From NCBI RefSeq assembly GCF_013456555.2, contig NZ_CP084885.1, positions 1-64,000 of the forward strand: 64,000 nt of DNA, written 5' to 3'. Shown here one piece after another: positions 18,160-28,211 of this stretch. Below the pieces are notes generated by a model. The model searched no databases. It was not told where the DNA came from and saw only the letters and a program-made list of their open reading frames with translations. How positions within the stretch are numbered: position 1 is the first letter of the stretch; each line of letters begins with the position of its first letter. This DNA is from Natrinema zhouii. Its GTDB lineage: Archaea; Halobacteriota; Halobacteria; Halobacteriales; Natrialbaceae. The translations under genes were made by a program, and so were the position numbers.

Positions 18160-18167
18160 ATTAGAAG

Positions 18168-20324
18168 GGATAGAAAAAACAGGAGTAGATTACACCATTC
18201 TGATCAGGTCGAATGTCATTGGATATCATATGTGGGGAATGAGATGGCCTATATGGGATGGTCCAGCGGCCCGTCAGGACAGGAAAAAGTGACTTGAAAC
18301 ACCTAATTGCGGCGAACATCTACCGGTTATCGACACTGGTCGCGAGAAGATTATCACGATTTGTGAGGAGAAGCAACCCCTCATGTCGTATGAATAACTC
18401 CAGAGCGAGTTCGCCGATCTCTGATGCAGCTATGGAATACTCCAGTCCGATCACGAAGATCTCCTCGAGGACTACGAACAACCCTGCCCAGACCACGAGA
18501 TGTTCAAAGAGATTGACTCGATCTGACGTCCGAACTGCGCTCCATGATGGTGCCCGTTCCAGTCAACCCTGACGATGTCGGCCGGTGTACCGTCCGTGAA
18601 CGTTGGTCAGGTCAGTTGCTGGATGATATCAAACTGATTGTATAACTCTATATAGGATGTCGACACATTGGCCACGCTACTCGACCGGTTAGAGAATTTA
18701 TGAGCTAACTAGTCAGCGTAAACTCGAGAGTAGCCGAGAACGATGTCATTGAGAACCATGTCCATTATCATCTGGTACTTTGGTCTAATAAGGGGATCTA
18801 CGTTCGTGGCAGTGGTGGACGAAAGATCATCACCAAGTTCGATCTTGCGTTTATTTTTCGGAGGCACCGTAGTCGACATATACAGCCGGCATACTCGCTG
18901 ATTCAGGAGCGTTAACGCTATTCCAACCGGGATTGCAGATGCTCTGAAACTTGCCGTAAAGTTTGGATCATCTCACACTGATACCAGTTTATAATTATGT
19001 AACTTGTCATGATTACCGTTGCCTCCTCAACACTCTCAGTTTGACTCGCGGTTCAAGCATAGATTTTACTCGTACTCCTGATCGTGATATGAATGGGATT
19101 CTTACTGATCTGCATCACTAGCCAGAAGTAACAAAAACAAGTCGCTCTGGTATACCTGAACCTCCGAGTTCATCGTCATAGATGCGGATCATCATGATGC
19201 CGGTCTCTGATGTGACCGTCCCGACTTCAATTGCCTTTTCCTCACTGCCGATTCTGGTGAGTGAAAAACTGTTCCGAGGCGCCCAAGTATGGCAGTCCGA
19301 CGGTCTCGTCCAGTGAGACGAAATCACTCTGTTCGTAGCTCTGACGTTAACGATGCTGGCAGATTGTTACAGTAGATCTAATGTAACAGACGCAAAATTC
19401 GACTACTTAAGCTTTAGATCCCCTTTTTTGGGTAGGTAACCAACCGCAGTACTGTACAAAGAAAGGTAGATTAAAGTTTAATTGTATTTTATATGTTTAA
19501 TACTAGTGATACCCCATCAAAGCTGACGTCGCCTCTGAGAATAGCCGTTTATAAAGTTTTTCACCACAATGCAGCGGGCAGCGAGGACGGCCCGATGTAC
19601 TGTGAGGGCTATTTCTACAAATCAGCTGCCAAACAGCGGTTTCGATAATAACAGCCGACCGAACATGCCTTATCCGACAGTAGAGATGCCATTGTGTCGG
19701 CGTTCGGTAAAATAGGTTCACCTAGTTGGCCGTTAAACCGGCAAGGCTCGAGAATACGTTCAGATCATCTGGGTGTACTGTGACCGGGAGTTCAACCATG
19801 TTTACATATATCGAGACATCCAAAGACCTCGATATCGAACCACTGTTTGTGCAGCCAAGACACGTGGCATTGGGCAGCGGATTAACGTCATGAGCTGAGA
19901 TGTCCGTTATCGTCTACAGCATGATACATTGATTTGCTGCCGGCCGGATGACAGTTAATCTCATCGTCGCGTTCTCTATTGCACGCGAGAAGATAACCAC
20001 CTCTACCGATCAATGACAAGTGAGCTTGATGCTGGCGCTAAGGTCGCGAACCCACTGCCTGAAGCGTCCCTCCGTCACCGCGGCATCGAAAGCTCGTAGC
20101 GTCTTTTCGACGATCACCGTTATGTTCTCTGCCTGGCCGTGGACGCGCGAATCCTCGCCCCGGTCGGGTCCTTCGGTGTACAAGCTCCAGTCAGATACCT
20201 GGTCTACTTGGCGGTGACGGACGTTGAGCCGGCAGATCTGGACGGCGAGCGATTCACGCGGGCGGACCGACAAACAGTGAACGAGTGAGGTGAAACCGCC
20301 CCTGTGGGCGCGTCATCGGCAAGT
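18168..20324. other. 2.1-kb gene-poor decayed stretch
   Basis: No intact gene. Protein-like scraps are visible: 18361-18525 (+) reads DHEDLLEDYEQPCPDHEMF between stops; 18718-18917 (+) reads HLVLWSNKGIYVRGSGGRK; 19118-19327 (-) ends AIEVGTVTSETGIMMIRIY; 20010-20273 (-) is an 87-codon frame with no recognised family. Stops and AT-rich segments separate them. This looks like eroded accessory DNA downstream of the IS5 insertion. Confidence 0.6.
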
Positions 20325-20352
20325 TTATTAACATTGGAAATTCTGTTAATAA
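20325..20352. promoter_or_regulatory. Operator/promoter of the ZIP transporter
   Basis: A perfect 9-bp inverted repeat TTATTAACA-N10-TGTTAATAA ends 3 bp before the ATG. Its left arm overlaps a TATA-like TTTATTA 26-32 nt upstream of the ATG, and its right arm covers the likely transcription start. A bound dimer would block TBP and RNA polymerase, so this is a strong repressor-site candidate, probably metal-dependent. Confidence 0.6.
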
Positions 20353-20355
20353 CCA

Positions 20356-21234
20356 ATGAGTAACGAACGAGTTGGCGGTGTCCGAACACTCTCAGAGCAG
20401 ATGGAGCGAGTTTCAACGATCGGTATCACCGGGGTCGTGGCGTTCGTCACGCTCTCTGCCGCCGGTATCGCGATGGATGTGGGGAAAGTGTTCGTCATCT
20501 CGTGGGTGGCCTTCGCGGCCATGGCGCTGGGGGCGTGGCTCGGCGGACGGGCGGACGCCACCAACGCTCACCGTCTGGTCTGGGGCTATGGACTTGCCAG
20601 TGGAGCGATGATTACGAGCGCTGCAATATTCCTGCTTCCGCAGGCGATGGGACTCGGTCAAGCCGCTGGCTCTCCGCGTCTGGGTGGCATCGGCGTCGCA
20701 GCCGGCATCGCCGTCGGCTATAGCGCCCACACCATCAGCCACCGACTGACCCACCTCGACGTCTCCTTCGACGTCTCGGCAGTCGAAATCACGGCTCACG
20801 CGCTCTCGGCGGGGTTGATCATCGGACTAGTCTACGGATCGATGCCAGAACTCGGCCTGTTGCTGGGCCTCGCCATCATCTCGCACAAGGGGCCGGCGGG
20901 CTACGCTGCTGCTCGTCGTCTCACGCGTGCAAACAAGTCGCCCTCGGCGCTGCTCCTGCCGGCCGCTGGGGTCGGCATCGCGGCTATCCCGGCGTCACTT
21001 CTGTCGTTGTCGGACGTGCCAGCGGTCAACGCCGTCGTCTTCGGCTTCGCGGCGGGCATCTTCCTTCACGTGGCAATGGACTTTCTGCCCAACTGTGAGG
21101 CTGGGAGCGAGATCGACGAGGTGGTCTCGCTACAGGAGGACGCCCACCACCTGCTCGACGAACTTCGGACCCATGCCGTGGGTTCGACCGCCCTCGGCGT
21201 TGTCGCCGTCGTCGCGGCGTGGGCGCTGCTCTAA
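20356..21234 (+). CDS. ZIP-family metal transporter
   Basis: 292 residues with about eight hydrophobic helices. ZIP signatures are visible: ITAHALSAGLIIGLVYGSMP (helix IV His) and LAIISHKGPAGYAAARRL (helix V His-x-x-Pro). A third conserved block is GIFLHVAMDFLPNCE in the C-terminal half. It probably imports a divalent metal such as Zn or Mn. Its GC-rich, clean coding sequence contrasts with the decayed DNA on both sides. The inverted repeat over its promoter indicates repression. Confidence 0.8.
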   Translation: MSNERVGGVRTLSEQMERVSTIGITGVVAFVTLSAAGIAMDVGKVFVISWVAFAAMALGAWLGGRADATNAHRLVWGYGLASGAMITSAAIFLLPQAMGLGQAAGSPRLGGIGVAAGIAVGYSAHTISHRLTHLDVSFDVSAVEITAHALSAGLIIGLVYGSMPELGLLLGLAIISHKGPAGYAAARRLTRANKSPSALLLPAAGVGIAAIPASLLSLSDVPAVNAVVFGFAAGIFLHVAMDFLPNCEAGSEIDEVVSLQEDAHHLLDELRTHAVGSTALGVVAVVAAWALL

Positions 21235-21557
21235 TTCAGGACTCCTGTTCTATCATCGACCCATGCACTCGTTGCCCTGGTTGGTGTCGTCCCGTGGTTC
21301 GGGGCAGCCAGTATAATTCTTCTCTTGGGCGAAGCTTAACCGAACACGGATACTGAGAACAACCTATCCAGGTAGCGCTCTGCGTCACCCTTCTCGCTCC
21401 GCTTCACAGTGATGACTCCCCCGATCAACAATCACTCTCCTGAGAATGTAATATCATTATCCGATGGTTATTAGAGGGGTACCAAAGCCCGTATATGGGA
21501 AACCGCATAAAATAAACAGACAGCCAACAGGAGAGGTCGACCTCGAATAAAACCTGC

Positions 21558-22241
21558 CTACTCCAGCACGTCGGCGTTGCGTTTGTGGCCATCTTCTTGA
21601 CGTACGTGTTCTGGAGGAGTCGGATGCAGTAGAACTCTGAGATGCGACTCTGGCGCGCTATGGGAGATACCGCCCTTATCCTGCTCGCGGTTGCGCTTGT
21701 TATCGGTCCTCTCACTGTGCTTTGGCAACGGAAAGCACCGTTCGTGAGGTGGCAACGTGCGTTTGGCGTCTGGTTTGCACTCATGGCCACCATCTACGGG
21801 TATCTCGTGTGGGATGGATGGGCGCGGTGGTCCGTGAGGCGTCTCCTCGGGTTCGAGGATCTCTCCAAAATGAGCGTCGAGCAAATGATCCTAACAGATC
21901 CAGGGTTCGGTCTCGCCAATCTCATAGGCATCGTTGCACTCTTCTGGGCCCTCATCCTTGCCGCCATCTCGTCCGACCGACCCGTGCACGCACTGGGCCA
22001 GCGCCAATGGAAGCACGTCCAACGGTATGCGTACGTAGTGTTCTATCTCGTCAGCCCCCACGCCGGGTACTTCCTGTTCCTCCACTACGAACTCAGCCTC
22101 CACAGCCTCGTCTCCCAGACGGAGGTCCCGGACCTGAACTGGTTCCGTTTCTGGTTCTTGGCGATCGCAGCCCTCATCTTCACGCTCCAGTAGGCCGCGT
22201 TCGGAAAATGGGTTCAGCGACGCCGTCACACTCACGACTAA
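21558..22241 (+). pseudogene. Ferric-reductase-like membrane protein, nonsense-interrupted
   Basis: An open stretch at 21642-22193 (183 codons) encodes a multi-helix protein (LVIGPLTVLWQRKAPFVRWQ, ANLIGIVALFWALILAAISS, LHYELSLHSLV) resembling haloarchaeal ferric-reductase-like/heme transmembrane proteins. The same frame is readable upstream as HVGVAFVAIFLTYVFWRSRM before a TAG, and downstream as AAFGKWVQRRRHTHD after another TAG. Two in-frame TAG codons therefore flank the open part, and the native gene is broken. Confidence 0.65.
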
Positions 22242-22699
22242 GCCGTTAAGGGGTACTTCTAGAGGCTTCAGTCTGCTCTGCGACTGGTGTATATCTGACT
22301 ATCAGAATCACCCTTTTGATATTAGGATACTCGATATTGATTACGTCGCGTTCGTAATCACAGCACGTTTCTGTATCGATTGATCGAGAAATCCGACATC
22401 TCTAACACCGTGTTTCCCGTTGATGGATATGGTTATCTAGCTGCCTTCTCTCGAGTAGAGTTGAGCGGTCAACTTGACTACGTCGATCGAAACCTGATCG
22501 AAAACTGTCCCGGTTCGACGTAATAAGGCTACTGAGCAAGCAAGGCGCCGAAGATACTGTTGAATAGAATTCTGAGCCAGTGACCACAGTCTGACCGCCG
22601 AGAAGACAATCTCAAACTGTCCCCATCTTCACATTTCTCTGTCGTTTAAGGCTGAGACTGTAGAGTAGAGAGAGCCGCCGCTTACAGCGGCGGCGATCT

Positions 22700-23921
22700 C
22701 ACAGGCGTGAGGCGAACTCATCTGTACGAGCGCAATGATTGGTTCCACCGTGTTCAGATCACGCGGATCGCTTCCGGCACGCCACCCCATAGCGGGTGGC
22801 AGTGCCGGAACCACTCGACCAGCACGTAGCCAATTAACGGACAGAACAACTCGAACAAGACGCCGTTCACCGATTGTGAGTGAAAGCTCTCGATGTTCGT
22901 ATACTACTTTAGCTCATGAAACAGAATCTCGATTAGTGTCCGAAGCGTGTAGATGTTTATCATGTCCACAGGATCGTATTCCTTCGGAGATAGCGTCGTA
23001 AGATACGCTATCTCCTCTCCATCCACGTCCTCAAACACGATCCGCCGAAATGTTTCGCCAGTCTCGGCGAGTTTAATTAGGTCGTCGCGTACGTGTCGCG
23101 TACGTGTCGCGTCCCTGCCTCGTCAGTGATGTCGATATCCTGGAACGAGTCCAGGACATCGACCCGAGAATCTGACTGCAATAAACACACAAAGTCCTCT
23201 TCGCGCTCTTTCAGCGCACAGAAGCGGTCATAGTCGAAATAACCACGGTCGAACACACGAATTGGCGAGTCGAGGTCTGCGCAGACCTCGACATCGCCCT
23301 GGAGATGGTCGAACTGAGTTGGTTCGCGTGTTTTGCCTGCTGTGACGGACACGCCAAGCAGCCTCTTGGCGTGTCCGTCCACACGTGCAGCGAGGGTGAA
23401 TTTGAGGCCACGGCCGCCTAGCTCAATCTCATCAATGACTTTCCAGTCATGCAGTTCACTCGAAATAGCGACTGACCTAGTGAGAGCGAGATTTGTTCCG
23501 TCGAGAGCGACAATTGCTCGATCGAGCCATTTGAGCCGTTTGCGTTGAACACTGCGTTGGTGATACAGTTGTGGCAAATGGAGCAGCTCCAAGAGACACG
23601 AACGACCGCACAGTAGTCGCGGCCGTTCGTTCGCCGGGAAAAGGTCGATGCAGCCATTTCCTCGAGCTGGTCATGCGTGGCTGTCTTCTCGGCAAGTTCA
23701 GTGAGCGAGTCAGACGGATTGATTCCCTCGAAGACGCCGACCTTGAGATGGTTCTCAAAATCGCGCTTATTCGTGTAGGTGCCGATATCGAACTGCTTGG
23801 CGATGAACTCGTTGTCCGATCGATTGGCGGTTGTGTCACGTCGGGGATGCCATCCGTAGCGTTTACACCTGGAAGCCCCATTCAGCAGCATCGTCTTGAC
23901 TCTCAGCATCTGATCTGTCAC
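22700..23921 (-). pseudogene. IS4-type transposase, multiply frameshifted
   Basis: Scattered minus-strand pieces make one transposase. 23077-23592 encodes DRAIVALDGTNLALTRSVAI, DLDSPIRVFDRGYFDYDRFC and LQSDSRVDVLDSF. A piece near 23640-23760 reads SDSLTELAEKTATHDQLEEM. 22730-22880 reads LIGYVLVEWFRH then GGVPEAIRVI and a stop. The two Asp blocks of a DDE transposase are recognisable, but stops and frame changes separate the pieces. Element ends were not found. Confidence 0.7.
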
Positions 23922-24061
23922 ACACTGATCCGAGATGCCCCCTACTCCCAGCTACTAAGGCAGCACTGCTTGTTGTAAGTGCACCGAATGATTGCCATGT
24001 ACTATATGTACTTATCCAAAGTACCCAGGCTGCATTGTGAAAAATAAAATAGGGCCTTTAC

Positions 24062-24100
24062 TTAGTCGTTGGCTTCGCCCTGCTCCACTCTGAGGCGACT
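24062..24100 (-). pseudogene. 3' scrap of a second rhodanese gene
   Basis: The minus strand reads VEQGEAND then TAA, nearly matching the C-terminus of the intact neighbour (IEKGEADD, TGA). This looks like the tail of a tandem paralog lost by recombination between the two gene ends. Confidence 0.5.
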
Positions 24101-24112
24101 CTTTCGTTACAC

Positions 24113-24982
24113 TCAGTCGTCGGCTTCGCCCTTTTCGATCGGCGCGTTGACGAGGTTGCCCCACTCGGTCCAGGACCCGTCGTAGTTGACGGTGTCCTCG
24201 TAGCCGAGCAGTTCGTGCAGGGCGAACCAGGCGACGGAGGACCGCTCGCCGATGCGGCAGTAGGCGACGGTCGTTTCGTCGCCGTCGATGCCCTCGTCGG
24301 CGTAGAGCTCCTCGAGCTCTTCGGGATCCTTGAAGGTGCCGTCGTCGTTGGTTACAGCAGCCCACGAGATATTCTTCGCGCCGGGAATGTGGCCGCCGCG
24401 CTGGGCGGTCTCCTGGAGTCCCGGGGGCGCGAGGACTTCACCGGAGTACTCCTCGGGCGAGCGAACGTCGACGAGGGGAACGCCGCGCTCGATCGCGTTT
24501 TCGACGTCCTCTCGGTACGCGCGGATGCTCTCGCGCGGACCGGCGGCGTCGTACTCGGTTTCTGAGAAGTCGGGCTCCTCGTCCGTGGTCGGATAGTCGT
24601 TCTCGAGCCAGTATTCGCGGCCGCCGTCGAGCAGGTAGACCTCGTCGTGGCCGTAGTACTTGAACTGCCAGTAGGTGTAGGCGGCGAACCAGTTGGAGTT
24701 GTCGCCGTAGAGGACGACCGTGTCGTCCTCGCTGATGCCGTGGCTGCCGAGCAGCTCTTCGAACTCCTCCTTGTCGAGGATGTCTCGCTGGGTCTGGTCC
24801 TGGAGTTGGGTCTCCCAGTTGAACCCGATCGCGCCGGGGGCGTGCTCTTCCTCGTAGGCCTCCGTGTCGACATCGACCTCCACGAGTCGGAGATCGGAGT
24901 CGTCGTCCTGGAAGTCGTTGAGGCGCTCCTCGACCCAGTCGGCCGTAATGAGTACGTCATTAGCGTACTTCGAATCACTCAT
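24113..24982 (-). CDS. Thiosulfate/3-mercaptopyruvate sulfurtransferase
   Basis: 289 residues: two rhodanese domains. The N-terminal domain (to ~140) contains VLYGDNSNWFAAYTYWQFKY and lacks a catalytic Cys. The C-terminal domain contains PLVDVRSPEEYSGE, GHIPGAKNI and the active-site loop VAYCRIGERSS with the nucleophilic Cys. The reaction is sulfur transfer to cyanide or thiol acceptors, in the cytoplasm (no signal). It is strongly acidic and GC-rich. A dyad cluster lies about 160 bp upstream. Confidence 0.88.
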   Translation of the reverse strand: MSDSKYANDVLITADWVEERLNDFQDDDSDLRLVEVDVDTEAYEEEHAPGAIGFNWETQLQDQTQRDILDKEEFEELLGSHGISEDDTVVLYGDNSNWFAAYTYWQFKYYGHDEVYLLDGGREYWLENDYPTTDEEPDFSETEYDAAGPRESIRAYREDVENAIERGVPLVDVRSPEEYSGEVLAPPGLQETAQRGGHIPGAKNISWAAVTNDDGTFKDPEELEELYADEGIDGDETTVAYCRIGERSSVAWFALHELLGYEDTVNYDGSWTEWGNLVNAPIEKGEADD

Positions 24983-25133
24983 TTCAGGGGCACCTCATTC
25001 TTGATATGTTCTCTATTGGGGTGAGTCTCTTCATACATCTTCATTCGCACTCCCATAGAGAGGTTATCGAGATTTATTTCTGTCGGTGTGAACAGTCGCG
25101 TGAGAAGAGGTTTTAGCGCCTTTAGCTTCTTCT

Positions 25134-25157
25134 AACCGTTTTTCGGTTAATTAACCG
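25134..25157. promoter_or_regulatory. Palindrome cluster upstream of the rhodanese gene
   Basis: AACCG-TTTTT-CGGTTAATTAACCG contains the perfect 14-bp palindrome CGGTTAATTAACCG (25144-25157), preceded by a third half-site. It lies ~150-175 bp before the rhodanese ATG in an otherwise empty gap (24983-25349). It could be an operator or a terminator. Confidence 0.4.
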
Positions 25158-25349
25158 TTCATAGTTGTCTCATACGGGAGGTAGCTGGTATCCACTTCAG
25201 CTGTTATAAACATACCAGTGTGACAAATCCTCAGTCACTACTTCTATTACGTGTTCACAGTGGACGGGATGGTGGTCAAAGTTGCTACCATTGAACAGTC
25301 ATACACAACCATGTTGTAGCACGATTTTTCGAATCGACAGGTCGAAAAA

Positions 25350-25499
25350 CGACTTGAAGAGCTTGAGAGGGGACCACGAGCGCTCGGCAACCAAAGTATC
25401 TTAGATTAGAATCTGCGTGTTTACCGGTTGATCAAAGAGGTAACGGCCATCACTGGCGTTCCCGCTGTGCTGAATACTTTGTTCTACCATGTTAAATAG
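25350..25499 (+). pseudogene. Carbamoyltransferase remnant with internal deletion
   Basis: The plus strand reads RLEELERGPRALGNQSILD, a TAG, then VYRLIKEVTAITGVPAVLNT and LFYHVK before a stop. The first block matches GRLEFGPRALGNRSILAD and the second matches YYRLIDEFEEITGVPVLLNT of the intact enzyme at 28212. About 75-80 residues between the blocks are missing. This is a second, deleted copy of the gene. Confidence 0.7.
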
Positions 25500-25560
25500 C
25501 GATCTACTTGCCTGATATCATGGGTTAGAAGGACGAAGTCGAGGAAATCGATTCTGATCT

Positions 25561-26383
25561 ATGGAAGTCGATCTCCTTGACTTCGTTGAGCAGTGTCGCC
25601 ACCTAGCCAAACAAGCGTTGGGGAAGCACGCGGGCGAGCCCGCCAGCGGCGGGTTCGCCCGCTGGGTCCATGTCGTCCTGCACTGTCTTCGGCTCGAAGA
25701 AGACCACAGCTACCGCGAAACGCCAAATCGGCTGAAGTACATGGCCGAGATTTGTGACGTACCCGGCTTAGATCGGGACGATCTGCCAGAGTACACGACG
25801 ATCTACAAATCGTCCGACCGCCTGAAAATGTGGGTATGGCGGGCGTTGCTGCGCATTTCAGCGCAGCAACACCCGCAGTCTGGGCACGGCTCTCGACAGC
25901 ACGTTCTTCGATCGCCGCTCAGCCTCCTCGTACTACCGCCAGCGGTCTAGAAGCGACGTGTAGACGCTGAAAGTGACGACATTAACTGATGTAGAATCGC
26001 TCGCTGTTCTTGACGTGCATATCTCAGCACGGTGGAAACACAGTACGAAGACTGGGCCGCAAGTCGTCCGCCGGAACACAGACGACCTGCTGTCCGTCTC
26101 GGCTGACAAAGCCTTCCACAACTGGCACACCAAGTTCGAATTCTACGCGCTCGGTGTTGAACCGTTCATCTTATAACGTGGATCGAGATCACTCACGGTA
26201 GGACATAATGCGCTTATCCGGGCAAAAGACTATTCACAGCGCTGGATGGCCGAAACTTCCTACTCGACGACGAAGCGCTCGCTCGGCGACGCCGTGCGAG
26301 CGCTGGGCTGGTATCGACAGTTTCGTGAGATCGTCCTCATGTTCGCCATCGCCAATATAGAACCGCCCTGTGAGCCACTCTAA
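25561..26383 (+). pseudogene. IS5-family transposase, frameshifted
   Basis: The opening frame (MEVDLLDFVEQCRHLAKQAL to 25890) is open. It then breaks: SGHG is followed by DSTFFDRRSASSYY in another frame. Later pieces read SARWKHSTKTGPQVVRRNTD, a stop near 26175, and DAVRALGWYRQFREIVLMFA. Order and motifs parallel the intact IS5 transposase at 17255. Several indels and a stop make it inactive. Confidence 0.8.
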
Positions 26384-26485
26384 CCGTGATTCAGAAGCTA
26401 TTCAACACGGAGATAGCAAGGATAATCTGCTACTGCTGAGCGCAAAACAAAAGATTGTTGTTGGAGGCTTTTAGTATATCTGTCT

Positions 26486-28093
26486 ATGGAGGTATTACTT
26501 ATCGGAATTGATGCTGGCTCTCTTCCTATATTCGATCGGCTCTCGGAAGAGAACGTCATTCCGAATTTAAGCGAACTGGTTGACAGTGGTGTCACCACTC
26601 AGCTTGAATCCCAGATCCCACCTTGGACGCCGAGTGCGTGGCCGTCAATGTTCACCGGTGTAAATCCAGGAAAACACGGCGTATATGGCTTCACTGGCTT
26701 CGACGGATATGATTTTCACGTCGTAACAGGGGCGGACGTTCGTGCGCACCGCATCTGGACGTTACTCGATCGACACAACCACTCAAGCGTGATCGTCAAC
26801 GTTCCGGTCACACACCCGCCGGATGAGATCGATGGAGCAATCATACCGGGGTTCATCGGGCCTGAAGATCCGCCGTGTCACCCTGCAGGGATTCTTGATG
26901 AGATTCGCGAGGCGATTGGCGACTACCGCGTCTATCCCAATTATACGCGTGGCGATGACAGCATCCCGGATGCTAAAAAAATGGAAGAGTACTGCACGCT
27001 CATTCAGATGCGTGGGGAAGCCTTCACCTATCTCGCTGATCAGTTCGAACCGGACTTTGGCTTCGTCCAATTTCAGAAAACTGATACGGTCTTCCACGAG
27101 TTCGACGGCGATTGGAACAAGGTCGAGACCGTCTACGAAGAGACCGACAAACAAATCGGTGCAATCCTCGAAGCATGTGATCCCAAGTGCGTGTTTGTCG
27201 CCAGTGACCATGGTATGGGTCGCTACGAAAAACCCGAGTTTCGTGTCAATGCGTTCCTCGAGGATGCAGGTTATCTCGAGACAACCAAAGGTGGGAAGGG
27301 GATGCCAACGTGGAACCTCATGCGCGACGATCTCCGGCAGGGTGAACAGGCCCACGAATGGGAACCTGGGACTATTGAGCGTCTTGCAGCCGCACTAGCG
27401 AACGTCGGGCTCACGACCCACAGAATCGGTGTTGTTCTCAAGCAACTCGGTCTCGCCGACCTAGCGAAGCGTTATGTGCCGACTGGTGTTGTTCGAACCG
27501 GTAATGAGCAGGTTGATTTCCCTGCGTCAACAGCGTACATGCGATCACGTACTGAACTCGGCGTCCGTATAAATGTCGAAGGACGTGACCCCTCAGGCGT
27601 TGTTTCCGAAGCGGCATATGAGTCGGTCCGTGAGGAACTCATTGAGGACCTCGCGTCGGTGACTGCACCAGATGGTGAGCCAGTGTTTGAGACAGTTGCC
27701 TCCAGTGACGAGTATTACGACGGTCCCTTTACCGATCGTGCCGTAGACATCGTCACAATCCCGAACGACTTCCAGCACTTTCTCTCGGCCCAGCCTACAG
27801 ACGAATACTTCTCTGAGACCACCGAGCCCTGGAACCACAAACGGAACGGCGTGTTGCTCGCAATTGGGAAAGGAATCGATGGCGGTCCACTCGAGGGTGC
27901 CCACCTCTACGACGTAACCCCAACAATCCTGGCCGCACTCGGGGTTCCAGCTGGCGATCATATGGATGGTAATGTGCTTCCGATTGTCGAGGAAAGCGGG
28001 ATCGAAACATATCCCGCTTACGACACCCAAAAGGGTGATAAGGTCGATGACACCGTTGAAAGTCGACTTGAAGATCTCGGATATGTGGAGTGA
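26486..28093 (+). CDS. Alkaline-phosphatase-superfamily phosphodiesterase/nucleotide pyrophosphatase
   Basis: 535 residues, no signal peptide. The fold is alkaline phosphatase/type I phosphodiesterase: metal-site Asp in VLLIGIDAGSLPI, nucleophile region PPWTPSAWPSMFTGVNPGKH (Thr or Ser), later FVQFQKTDTVFHEFDG, VFVASDHGMGRYEKPEF (DHG), and YDVTPTILAALGVPAGDHMD. Such enzymes hydrolyse phosphodiester or sugar-nucleotide bonds. It lies 118 bp before a carbamoyltransferase on the same strand, so a joint role in modifying a polysaccharide or small molecule is likely. A TATA-like tract (TTTTAGTATA) lies upstream. Confidence 0.8.
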   Translation: MEVLLIGIDAGSLPIFDRLSEENVIPNLSELVDSGVTTQLESQIPPWTPSAWPSMFTGVNPGKHGVYGFTGFDGYDFHVVTGADVRAHRIWTLLDRHNHSSVIVNVPVTHPPDEIDGAIIPGFIGPEDPPCHPAGILDEIREAIGDYRVYPNYTRGDDSIPDAKKMEEYCTLIQMRGEAFTYLADQFEPDFGFVQFQKTDTVFHEFDGDWNKVETVYEETDKQIGAILEACDPKCVFVASDHGMGRYEKPEFRVNAFLEDAGYLETTKGGKGMPTWNLMRDDLRQGEQAHEWEPGTIERLAAALANVGLTTHRIGVVLKQLGLADLAKRYVPTGVVRTGNEQVDFPASTAYMRSRTELGVRINVEGRDPSGVVSEAAYESVREELIEDLASVTAPDGEPVFETVASSDEYYDGPFTDRAVDIVTIPNDFQHFLSAQPTDEYFSETTEPWNHKRNGVLLAIGKGIDGGPLEGAHLYDVTPTILAALGVPAGDHMDGNVLPIVEESGIETYPAYDTQKGDKVDDTVESRLEDLGYVE

Positions 28094-28211
28094 TCCATAT
28101 GACCACATACTTCACCCTCCACCATCCATATCGAATCGATCCGCAACCAGCACTACTGACGATTATGACGGAATGGTCACGAACTGTAGCTAAATCTATC
28201 AGATACCACTA

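Noticed and set aside
20010..20273. 87-codon minus-strand frame as a real gene
   Set aside because: No family recognised, low acidic content for a haloarchaeal protein, and it is flanked by decayed DNA. Left as uncertain within the gene-poor stretch.
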